From: Streptomyces sp. TS71-3
GTDB taxonomy: Bacteria > Actinomycetota > Actinomycetes > Streptomycetales > Streptomycetaceae
Reading direction: 5' to 3'
NCBI RefSeq assembly: GCF_018327685.1
Contig: NZ_BNEL01000003.1
Coordinates: 1,364,001 to 1,428,000, forward strand
Length of the DNA: 64,000 bases
In this document: positions 46,983 to 54,519 of the stretch, piece by piece
How the letters are laid out: every line of letters begins with the position of its first letter
Position numbering within the stretch: the first letter of the stretch is position 1
Notes under the pieces: generated by a model
What the model was told of the DNA's origin: nothing
The model's input: the letters and a program-made list of their open reading frames with translations, nothing else
The model's database searches: none
Program-made: the position numbers and the translations under genes

Positions 46983-47666
46983 TCAGTCGGCGGTCGGCTG
47001 GTCCGCCCGGCGGACGGACAACAGCTCCTCCAGCTGCTCCTCGCGTGCCTGCGCCGCCACGAAGAGCAGCTCGTCGCCCGGCTCCAGCGCGTCGTCCTGG
47101 GCCGGGACGAGTACGCGGTTGCCGCGGATGATCGTGACCAGAGAGGTGTCCTCCGGCCACTGCACCTCGCCGACCTGGGTGCCCGCGAGCGCCGACTCGG
47201 GCGGCAGGGTCAGCTCGACCAGGTTGGCGTCGCCGTGGCTGAAGCGCAGCAGCCGGACCAGGTCGCCGACGCTCACCGCCTCCTCCACCAGCGCCGACAT
47301 CAGCCGCGGCGTCGACACCGCGACGTCCACGCCCCAGGCCTCGTTGAAGAGCCACTCGTTCTTGGGATTGTTGACGCGCGCGACCACCCGCGGCACGCCG
47401 TACTCCGTCTTGGCGAGCAGCGAGACGACCAGGTTGACCTTGTCGTCGCCGGTCGCGGCGATGACGACGTTGCAGCGCTGGAGTGCGGCCTCGTCCAGCG
47501 AGGTGATCTCGCAGGCGTCGGCGAGCAGCCACTCCGCCTGGGGCACCCGCTCGACGGAGATCGCCGTCGGCGCCTTGTCGATCAGGAGCACCTCGTGCCC
47601 GTTCTCCAGCAGCTCCCCGGCGATGGAGCGGCCCACCGCGCCTGCTCCCGCAATGGCGACCCTCAT
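46983..47666 (-). CDS. ceoC: TrkA-family K+ transport regulatory protein, second of pair
   Basis: A 227-residue cytoplasmic RCK protein: an N-terminal Rossmann domain (RVAIAGAGAVGRSIAGELL, NAD-binding glycine motif, LLIDK acidic end of β2) and a C-terminal TrkA-C domain (about 140-220). It overlaps the upstream paralogue by one base (ATGA), as in the mycobacterial ceoBC pair, so both subunits should be made together. They gate a Trk/Ktr-type potassium channel, which is not adjacent. Confidence 0.87.
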   Translation of the reverse strand: MRVAIAGAGAVGRSIAGELLENGHEVLLIDKAPTAISVERVPQAEWLLADACEITSLDEAALQRCNVVIAATGDDKVNLVVSLLAKTEYGVPRVVARVNNPKNEWLFNEAWGVDVAVSTPRLMSALVEEAVSVGDLVRLLRFSHGDANLVELTLPPESALAGTQVGEVQWPEDTSLVTIIRGNRVLVPAQDDALEPGDELLFVAAQAREEQLEELLSVRRADQPTAD

Positions 47667-48334
47667 CAGTGACCGCCTCCCTCGGGGCCCTCGGCGAAGG
47701 CCGCTTCCACCTTGGAGACGTCCTCCGTGCGCATCATCACATGCACCAGATCGCCTTCCTGCAGCACGGTCTGCGAGGTCGGCAGGACGGCCTCGCCGAG
47801 CCGGGTGAGGAAGGCCACCCGCACCCCCGTCTCCTCCTGGAGCTGGCTGATCCGGTGCCCGACCCAGGCGGGGGAGGCGTGCACCTCGGCGAGCTGCACC
47901 CCGCCCGTCGGGTCCCGCCAGAGCGGCTCGGCGCCCGACGGCAGCAGGCGGCGCAGCATCTGGTCGGCGGTCCAGCGGACCGTGGCGACCGTGGGGATGC
48001 CGAGCCGCTGGTAGACCTCCGCGCGCCGCGGGTCGTAGATCCGGGCCGCGACGTTCTCGATGCCGAACATCTCACGGGCCACCCGGGCGGCGATGATGTT
48101 GGAGTTGTCCCCGGAGGACACCGCCGCGAAGGCGCCCGCCTCCTCGATGCCCGCCTCACGCAGGGTGTCCTGGTCGTAGCCGACCCCTGTGACACGGCGG
48201 CCGCTGAACCCGGAGCCCAGCCGGCGGAACGCCGTGGGGTCCTGGTCGACCACGGCGACCGTGTGCCCCTGTTGCTCCAGGGTCTGGGCGAGAGCGGAAC
48301 CCACTCTGCCGCAGCCCATGATCACGATGTGCAC
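47666..48334 (-). CDS. ceoB: TrkA-family K+ transport regulatory protein, first of pair
   Basis: A 222-residue RCK protein. The Rossmann glycine motif is MGCGRVGSALAQTL and β2 ends VAVVDQD, favouring NAD(H). A TrkA-C domain (about 135-215) follows. The GTG start has GGCAGG upstream. It probably forms heteromeric gating rings with the next gene product. The KimA-like importer gene is encoded on the other strand about 1 kb away, so this stretch looks like a potassium-homeostasis neighbourhood. Confidence 0.87.
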   Translation of the reverse strand: MHIVIMGCGRVGSALAQTLEQQGHTVAVVDQDPTAFRRLGSGFSGRRVTGVGYDQDTLREAGIEEAGAFAAVSSGDNSNIIAARVAREMFGIENVAARIYDPRRAEVYQRLGIPTVATVRWTADQMLRRLLPSGAEPLWRDPTGGVQLAEVHASPAWVGHRISQLQEETGVRVAFLTRLGEAVLPTSQTVLQEGDLVHVMMRTEDVSKVEAAFAEGPEGGGH

Positions 48335-48505
48335 CTGCCTCTACCCCGCAGTCTTTCTTGTCCGGCTGACCTGCGAAAACGGCCTGCTCACAGTTCCCTG
48401 GGAAGTCTGCCAGGCCGCAACGGGGCAACCGCGTACGGCGTTGCCGGGAGACGAGCTTATGACCCCGGCACCACTTGTCGTCATCCTGGCGTCGCCACGC
48501 CTTCC

Positions 48506-49009
48506 TCAGCGGCGCCGCGGCAGCCGGTGCAGCCGCGCCGTGCGGACGGCACCCGCGTCCACCTCAACGATCATGTACGTGCAGTAGGGCTGCCGGCGGC
48601 GGTCGGTCGGCGAGCCGGGGTTGAGCAGTCTGAGCCCGCCCGGCGCGGTGCTGTCCCAGGGGATGTGGCTGTGCCCGAAGACCAGTACGTCCAGGTCGGG
48701 GAAGCGCTCGGCGCACCGCCGCTCGCGCCCCACCGCGCCTCCGGTCTCGTGCACGACCCCGAACCGCAGACCGCCCAGTTCCGCACGCGCCACCTCGGGC
48801 AGCCGGGCCCGCAGCGCAGGCCCGTCGTTGTTTCCGTAGACCCCGATCACCCGCCGTGACGTGCTCTCCAGCAGATCGAGCGTGCTGGCGTCCACCCAGT
48901 CGCCCGCGTGCAGCACGACGTCGGCGCGCTCCGCCTCCGCGAGCAGCGCGGCGGGCAGCTCCCGGGCACGTCGCGGCACATGGGTGTCGGCGGTCAGCAG
49001 CAGACGCAT
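48506..49009 (-). CDS. YfcE/MJ0936-type metallophosphoesterase
   Basis: A 167-residue calcineurin-like phosphoesterase. Metal ligands are visible in order: TADTH, HAGDWVD, VYGNND, VVHETG and FGHSHIP. The small size matches YfcE-type phosphodiesterases that cleave simple phosphodiesters. ATG 49009 has GGAAGGG upstream; longer in-frame versions run through a heptanucleotide repeat and are rejected. Confidence 0.88.
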   Translation of the reverse strand: MRLLLTADTHVPRRARELPAALLAEAERADVVLHAGDWVDASTLDLLESTSRRVIGVYGNNDGPALRARLPEVARAELGGLRFGVVHETGGAVGRERRCAERFPDLDVLVFGHSHIPWDSTAPGGLRLLNPGSPTDRRRQPYCTYMIVEVDAGAVRTARLHRLPRRR

Positions 49010-49102
49010 ACGTTCACCCTTCCACGCGACGCCTCCGTCACCCGTCTCACCGTCACCCGTCTGCCAGCCGTCCGTCCGCCGGTCTCCCCGCATGATCCTG
49101 CC

Positions 49103-49151
<49 letters not shown>

Positions 49152-49362
49152 AGGTACCAGGGGTCCAGGACTCGCCTGGCGGCCGGATACGCGCACAGGT
49201 CCCCGTACCGCCCCGCGCCGGCCGCAAACCGGACGTCCGCGGACGGATGCCTACCGTCCGGTTCGCGACCGGCGCGCGCCCGGGTTTTCCCGCGGCGCGC
49301 ACGCGCGAATGGTGCTCCCGTGGAGAGGGGGGTAGGGGTGTCCGGGCGCCCGTTCGAACGCA

Positions 49363-49368
49363 TACGAT
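49363..49368 (+). promoter_or_regulatory. -10 element TACGAT of a likely leaderless transcript
   Basis: TACGAT ends 7 nt before the GTG start of the KimA-like gene and no Shine-Dalgarno is present, so transcription probably starts at or next to the start codon. No clear -35 is seen. Confidence 0.5.
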
Positions 49369-49375
49369 CCTCTGC

Positions 49376-51445
49376 GTGTCCAAACTGACCGACGTGCCCA
49401 AGCGGATTCTCATCGGGCGCGCACTGCGCAGCGACAGGCTGGGGGAGACACTCCTCCCGAAGCGCATCGCCCTCCCCGTCTTCGCGTCCGACCCGCTGTC
49501 CTCAGTGGCGTACGCCCCCGGTGAGGTGCTGCTCGTCCTGTCCATCGCGGGTATGTCGGCGTACCACTTCAGCCCGTGGATCGCGGTGGCGGTCGTGGTC
49601 CTGATGTTCACGGTCGTGGCCTCCTACCGCCAGAACGTGCACGCCTACCCGAGCGGCGGCGGCGACTACGAGGTCGCCACCACCAACCTCGGCGCCAAGG
49701 CGGGCCTGACCGTCGCCAGCGCGCTGCTGGTCGACTACGTGCTCACCGTCGCCGTGTCGATCTCCTCCGGCATCGAGAACCTCGGCTCCGCCGTCCCCTT
49801 CATCGTCGAGCACAAGGTGCTCTGCGCGGTGGCCGTGATCGTGCTGCTGACCCTGATGAACCTCCGCGGGGTGAGGGAGTCGGGCAAGCTCTTCGCGATC
49901 CCCACCTACGTGTTCGTCACCGGCGTCTTCGTGATGATCATCTGGGGTGCCTTCCGGGGGCTGGTGCGCGGCGACACGATGCGCGCGCCGACAGCCGGCT
50001 ACGACATCGTGGCCGAGCACCACGGCCTCGCGGGCTTCGCCCTCGTCTTCCTGCTGCTGCGGGCGTTCTCCTCCGGCTGTGCCGCGCTGACCGGCGTGGA
50101 GGCCATCAGCAACGGCGTGCCGGCCTTCCGCAAGCCCAAGAGCCGGAACGCCGCGACCACCCTCGCGATGATGGGGCTGCTCGCCGTCACCATGTTCTGC
50201 GGCATCATCGCGCTGGCCGCGACCACCAACGTGCACATGGCCGACGACCCGGCGCACAACCTGCTGAACCACGGCGTCCCGCTCGGTGGGGACTACGAGC
50301 AGCACCCGGTGATCTCGCAGGTCGCCGCGGCCGTCTTCGGCGACGGCAGCTTCCTCTTCGTGGTGCTCGCCGCGGCCACCGCGCTGGTGCTCTTCCTCGC
50401 CGCCAACACCGCGTACAACGGCTTCCCGCTGCTCGGCTCCATCCTGGCGCAGGACCGCTTCCTGCCCCGCCAGCTGCACACCCGCGGCGACCGGCTCGCG
50501 TTCTCGAACGGCATCGTGGTGCTCGCGGGCGCGGCCACCCTGCTGACCGTGATCTACGGCGCCGACTCGACCCGGCTGATCCAGCTCTACATCGTGGGCG
50601 TCTTCGTCTCCTTCACGCTGAGCCAGACGGGTATGGTGCGGCACTGGAACCGCCATTTGCGCACCGAGACGGACCCGGCCAGGCGCGGCCGGATGAAGCG
50701 CTCGCGGGCGATCAACACCTTCGGCGCCTGCCTCACCGGTCTGGTCCTGGTCGTCGTCCTGGTCACCAAGTTCACCCACGGAGCCTGGGTCGCGGTGCTC
50801 GGCATGGTCATCTTCTACGTGACGATGACGGCGATCCGGCGCCACTACGACCATGTGTCGGAGGAGATCGCCGCCCCCGAGGAGCCGTCCGAGGACACCA
50901 TGCGGCCCTCCCGGGTCCACTCCATCGTCCTCGTCTCCAAGATCCACCGGCCCACGCTGCGCGCGCTCGCCTACGCGAAGCTGCTGCGCAGCGACACGCT
51001 GGAGGCGCTGACCGTCAACGTCGACCCGGAGGAGACCAAGGCGCTGAGGGCCGAGTGGGACAGGCGCGGCCTGGACGTACCGCTGAAGGTGCTCGACTCG
51101 CCCTACCGCGAGATCACCCGGCCGATCATCGACTACGTCAAGGGCCTGCGGCGCGACTCGCCCCGGGAGGCGGTCAGCGTGATCATTCCCGAGTACGTGG
51201 TGGGCCACTGGTACGAGCACCTGCTGCACAACCAGAGCGCCCTGCGGCTCAAGGGCAGGCTGCTGTTCTCTCCCGGGATCATGGTGACGTCCGTGCCGTA
51301 CCAGCTCGAGTCCTCGGAGGTGGCGAGGAAGCGGGCTCGCAGGCGCCAGGAGTGGCACGCGCCCGGCACCGTGCGGAGGGGGCCTGTCGGCCCCGTTCGA
51401 CCGGTGGAGAGGCAGGCGCGGGAGGAGGCGGGGGAGCGGCGCTGA
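49376..51445 (+). CDS. APC-family permease of the KimA (K+ importer) type
   Basis: A 689-residue protein with about 12 TM helices (residues ~40-480) of the APC superfamily and a cytoplasmic C-terminal domain (~515-650) with a USP-like pattern (RVHSIVLVSKIHRPTLRALAYAK). The architecture and the motifs ASDPLSSVAYAPGEVL and SSGIENLGSAVPF match the KimA/YdaO proton-coupled potassium importers, which c-di-AMP inhibits. It is usually annotated only as amino acid permease. The neighbouring TrkA pair and KdpDE support a K+ role. The tail is Arg-rich. Confidence 0.82.
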   Translation: MSKLTDVPKRILIGRALRSDRLGETLLPKRIALPVFASDPLSSVAYAPGEVLLVLSIAGMSAYHFSPWIAVAVVVLMFTVVASYRQNVHAYPSGGGDYEVATTNLGAKAGLTVASALLVDYVLTVAVSISSGIENLGSAVPFIVEHKVLCAVAVIVLLTLMNLRGVRESGKLFAIPTYVFVTGVFVMIIWGAFRGLVRGDTMRAPTAGYDIVAEHHGLAGFALVFLLLRAFSSGCAALTGVEAISNGVPAFRKPKSRNAATTLAMMGLLAVTMFCGIIALAATTNVHMADDPAHNLLNHGVPLGGDYEQHPVISQVAAAVFGDGSFLFVVLAAATALVLFLAANTAYNGFPLLGSILAQDRFLPRQLHTRGDRLAFSNGIVVLAGAATLLTVIYGADSTRLIQLYIVGVFVSFTLSQTGMVRHWNRHLRTETDPARRGRMKRSRAINTFGACLTGLVLVVVLVTKFTHGAWVAVLGMVIFYVTMTAIRRHYDHVSEEIAAPEEPSEDTMRPSRVHSIVLVSKIHRPTLRALAYAKLLRSDTLEALTVNVDPEETKALRAEWDRRGLDVPLKVLDSPYREITRPIIDYVKGLRRDSPREAVSVIIPEYVVGHWYEHLLHNQSALRLKGRLLFSPGIMVTSVPYQLESSEVARKRARRRQEWHAPGTVRRGPVGPVRPVERQAREEAGERR

Positions 51446-51490
51446 GCGCCCCGGTGGGGGCGCGGGGAGCCGCGGTTTCCTCCTTGCGGC

Positions 51491-51720
51491 TTCGCCCGGT
51501 CCTTGGGGTTCAGCCTCTTGCGGTCTGAGTCTTGGCTGGTTGTGGGTGGGGGGCTGGTCGCGCAGTTCCCCGCGCACCTTTGGGGCGGGCTTTGCCCGGT
51601 CGGGATGGTTCGGGGTCTTGCGGTGTGTTCTCCGGCTGGTTGTGGGTGGGGGGCTGGTCGCGCAGTTCCCCGCGCCCCCTTTGGGCGGGCTTCGCCCGGT
51701 CCGGGGCGCTCGCGCGGTCG
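51491..51720. repeat. Extragenic palindrome cluster C, tandem 100-bp duplication
   Basis: The gap 51446-51847 holds no gene. A ~100-bp unit is repeated: GGCTGGTTGTGGGTGGGGGG begins at 51534 and again at 51634, each followed by the CGCGCAGTTCCCCGCGC element and GGGCGGGCTTTGCCCGG-like sequence. These are the same family as clusters A and B. Confidence 0.85.
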
Positions 51721-51847
51721 CTGACCGGGGACGCGGCCCTCGGCGCCCTCGATCTCGGGTGCCCGGTCCGGGCGGGGTGGCGTCGTGGGGGCCGTAGACT
51801 GAACGGCCGTTGCCCGTGATCCCCCTAGTGCTTGGAGCCGTCCCACC

Positions 51848-53182
51848 ATGCAGGCAGAACCGCAGACCTCGCTGGTGGGGGAGGAGTACGAGGTCGAGAT
51901 CGGCCCCGTGGCGCACGGGGGGCACTGTGTGGCCCGGACCCCGGGTGGCCAGGTGCTCTTCGTCCGGCACGCCCTGCCCGGCGAACGGGCCGTGGTCCGT
52001 GTCACGGAGGGTGGCCCGGACTCGCGCTTCCTGCGTGCCGACGCCGTCGAGGTGCTGGACCCGTCCAAGGACCGCATCGAGGCCCCCTGCCCCTATGCGC
52101 GCCCCGGCCACTGCGGCGGCTGCGACTGGCAGCATGCCAAGCCCGGGGCCCAGCGTCGCCTCAAGGCCGACGTGATCGCCGAGCAGCTCCGGCGGCTGGC
52201 CGGCCTCAGCCCTGAGGAGGCCGGCTGGGACGGCACGGTGGCGCCGGCGCCCGGCGACAAGGTTCCGGCGGGCGAGGTGCCCGCATGGCGCACCCGCGTC
52301 CAGTACGCCGTCGACGAGAGCGGCCGCGCGGGCCTGCGCCGGCACCGTTCGCACGAGGTCGAGCCCATCGACCGCTGCCTGATCGCCGCCGAGGGCGTCA
52401 CCGAGCTGGGCATCGAGGCGCGTGAATGGCCGGACATGGAGACCGTGGAGGCGATCGCGGCCTCCGGATCCGGCGACCGGCAGGTCGTGCTCACCCCCCG
52501 GCCCGGCGGGCGGTTGCCGCTCGTCGAACTCGACCGTCCGGTCTCCGTGCTCCGCGTCGACGAGCATGACGGCGCCGTGCACCGTGTCCACGGCCGCCCC
52601 TTCGTGCGCGAGCGTGCCGACGGCCGCACGTGGCGCGTCGGCGCGGGGGGCTTCTGGCAGGTCCATCCGAAGGCGCCCGACGTGCTGGTGGAGGCCGCCA
52701 TGCAGGGGCTGCTGCCGCGCAAGGGCGAGACGGCCCTCGACCTGTACTGCGGCGTGGGCCTCTTCGCCGGCGCGCTCGCCGACCGGGTGGGCGAGAAGGG
52801 CGCGGTGCTCGGCATCGAGTCCTCGAAGAGGGCGGTGGAGGACGCCCGCCACAACCTCAGGGAGTTCCCCCGGGTACGCATCGAGCAGGGCAAGGTCGAG
52901 CAGACGCTACCGCGCACGGGCATCACCGAGGCCGACCTGATCCTCCTCGACCCGCCCCGGACCGGCGCCGGCCGCGCCACCGTCACCCACCTCACCACCC
53001 TCGGCGCCCGCCGCATCGCCTACATCGCCTGCGACCCGGCCGCCCTCGCCCGCGACCTGGCGTACTTCCGTGAGGCGGACACGCCCTACCGGGTGCGGAC
53101 GCTCCGCGCGTTCGACCTCTTTCCGATGACGCATCATGTGGAGTGCGTGGCGATTCTGGAGCCCGTCGGAAAGGGTCGCTGA
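51848..53182 (+). CDS. TrmA/RlmD-type RNA (uracil-5-)-methyltransferase
   Basis: A 444-residue SAM-dependent methyltransferase forming m5U in RNA. It has an N-terminal TRAM domain (about 8-72), [4Fe-4S] cysteines at 81, 89, 92 and 177 (CPYARPGHCGGCDW and DRC), the SAM motif ALDLYCGVGLFAG, LILLDPPRTG and the catalytic Cys395 in YIACDPAALARDL. The cluster cysteines suggest an RlmD/RlmC-like rRNA enzyme over TrmA. It is the last core gene before the accessory island. Confidence 0.9.
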   Translation: MQAEPQTSLVGEEYEVEIGPVAHGGHCVARTPGGQVLFVRHALPGERAVVRVTEGGPDSRFLRADAVEVLDPSKDRIEAPCPYARPGHCGGCDWQHAKPGAQRRLKADVIAEQLRRLAGLSPEEAGWDGTVAPAPGDKVPAGEVPAWRTRVQYAVDESGRAGLRRHRSHEVEPIDRCLIAAEGVTELGIEAREWPDMETVEAIAASGSGDRQVVLTPRPGGRLPLVELDRPVSVLRVDEHDGAVHRVHGRPFVRERADGRTWRVGAGGFWQVHPKAPDVLVEAAMQGLLPRKGETALDLYCGVGLFAGALADRVGEKGAVLGIESSKRAVEDARHNLREFPRVRIEQGKVEQTLPRTGITEADLILLDPPRTGAGRATVTHLTTLGARRIAYIACDPAALARDLAYFREADTPYRVRTLRAFDLFPMTHHVECVAILEPVGKGR

Positions 53183-53233
53183 CCTGCGGTTTCAGTGGGT
53201 GCGTATGATGTGCTCTATGTGCGTTACGGGCGA

Positions 53234-53288
53234 TATCTTGACGCTGAAATGACGCTCTAAGAGGTATCTTGACGCTCGTTTGACGCTC
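53234..53288. repeat. Two 24-bp direct repeats at the island border
   Basis: The gap 53183-53560 has no gene. Two 24-bp copies starting TATCTTGACGCT and ending TGACGCTC (53234-53257 and 53265-53288) differ only in the 4 central bases, giving four TGACGCT words in 50 bp. They start 52 bp after the methyltransferase stop, where the accessory region begins. They could be integrase arm or core sites. No second copy was found in the window. A short CGTGAT/ATCACG hairpin (53548-53565) ends the minus-strand operon. Confidence 0.75.
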
Positions 53289-53560
53289 GTCTTGATGGGG
53301 CGTCAGGCGCGTTGGGGCGCTGGTCAGGATGCCTGGCGGTGCACCCGATCGAGCAAGATCGCTTGGAATTTTGCAGGACCAGGCAGTCCTGCCGTGCCCG
53401 CACCGGGCCCTTTCACCGCGGAAGTTCACACTGCGTTTGTCGTGCTTGCACCGCTGGAAGGCGGTCATAGTCCCTCACCTCACGCTGCCGGGCGCCGTCG
53501 GCCGCGCACGTCTGGTCGGCTCGTGTCTCGCAGACGGCGGCGCTGTCCGTGATCAAAGAA

Positions 53561-53746
53561 TCACGCCTTAGGATCGTCGGGTCGGTGGCCGTGAATGCGG
53601 TACACGAGCTTGTCCGGTTGATGCATGACCCTGGCCAGCCGCCACGCCGCGTCGTATGGCCAGCGGCCGCGCTCCCGGAACCACAGGCAGGGGGCGAGCA
53701 GACTGGTGAGCGGGTCGAGCAGCCAGCGCAGTATGAAGCTCTTCAC
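53561..53746 (-). CDS. Small basic protein, last gene of the Pycsar-like operon
   Basis: A 61-residue protein beginning VKSFILRWLLDPLTSLLAPC, with an amphipathic/hydrophobic N-terminal helix and an Arg/Trp-rich, His-containing C-terminus. The family is not recognised. Its GTG overlaps the previous gene's TGA (GTGA), the same junction as elsewhere in the operon, which argues that it is a real, coupled gene. The helix could associate with membrane. Confidence 0.65.
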   Translation of the reverse strand: MKSFILRWLLDPLTSLLAPCLWFRERGRWPYDAAWRLARVMHQPDKLVYRIHGHRPDDPKA

Positions 53747-54519
53747 TGCTCGTCCTCCGTTGCGAAGGGGACCGCCGTGGGGGACGACGCCACGGGCTCG
53801 AGGTCGTCGGAGGTCGACTGCCAGGGGAACCCATCGGCCCACCCCATCTGTTCGAAGAGCGTGCGAGCGGTAGCCACGAACCGCGCCTGCCGCCCCGGCT
53901 CGGCGTCCAACCGCTCCCAGACGTAGAGGAGGGAGTGCGCGAGCCGCTCGGCTTGTGTGCGCTCGGCGACCGACGTCCCTACCAAGGGTAGGATCGTGTC
54001 CTTGAACGACGCCCAGTTGAGGGCCGATAGATCATCCAGGTGTCGCTCCAGCCACCACAGGCGGGCGGTGTTCCGGTCGGTGCACACAGTCCGAGCCAGC
54101 TCCTGTCGGCGTAACCGGTCCTGCGCAAGCTGGAGTTCCACGTGGCGCAGGGCATTCTGGTGCCTCTGGGCACGGTCGGCGTCTTGCTGGGGGAGCAGCA
54201 GGTTGAGTCGTGCCCTGAGCCAGAGGCCGGGACGGCTGTCGGGGCTGTGCCATGGCGAGACCGCCAGGGTGAGCGTCTGCCGAGCGCACTCCAGTTCCTC
54301 GGGCCGGTGCTCCCCGGCGATGCCGCGGCCGAGTTCGTCCAAGGCCAAGTAGGCCGCCGCTCGCGCGGTGCTCGGGTGGTGGGTCTCGGCTGCCCGGAGA
54401 GAGACCAGATGGGTGAGAGTGCCGCGGGCGAGGAAGTGGACGCCAGGCAGGCAGGTGGGCCAGTATGCCCTGAACCGGCCGACCCGCCTTCTCCACCAGG
54501 GACCGGGATGACGGGTCAC
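53743..54519 (-). CDS. Unknown protein encoded downstream of the nucleotide cyclase
   Basis: A 258-residue protein not assigned to a known family. It is helix-rich and Trp/Arg/Leu-rich: a basic start (VTRHPGPWWRRRVGRFRAYW), a central region with RLNLLLPQQDADRAQRHQN, and the striking LWWLERHLDDLSALNWASFK. There is no signal peptide or clear TM helix. The GTG start at 54519 overlaps the cyclase stop by 4 bp (GTGA), which decides the start over a longer upstream reading. By position it could be an ancillary factor or a second effector of the system. Confidence 0.7.
   Translation of the reverse strand: MTRHPGPWWRRRVGRFRAYWPTCLPGVHFLARGTLTHLVSLRAAETHHPSTARAAAYLALDELGRGIAGEHRPEELECARQTLTLAVSPWHSPDSRPGLWLRARLNLLLPQQDADRAQRHQNALRHVELQLAQDRLRRQELARTVCTDRNTARLWWLERHLDDLSALNWASFKDTILPLVGTSVAERTQAERLAHSLLYVWERLDAEPGRQARFVATARTLFEQMGWADGFPWQSTSDDLEPVASSPTAVPFATEDEQ

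Noticed and set aside
51491..51720. Insertion sequence remnants
   Set aside because: The ~100-bp duplication carries the dispersed palindrome family and no transposase fragment, so it is treated as a repeat.
53280..53552. Possible 90-residue gene at the island border
   Set aside because: Composition is unlike the neighbours, there is no ribosome site and it overlaps the repeat array.
53183..53560. tRNA gene as integration target
   Set aside because: No cloverleaf or TΨC-like block could be found on either strand.
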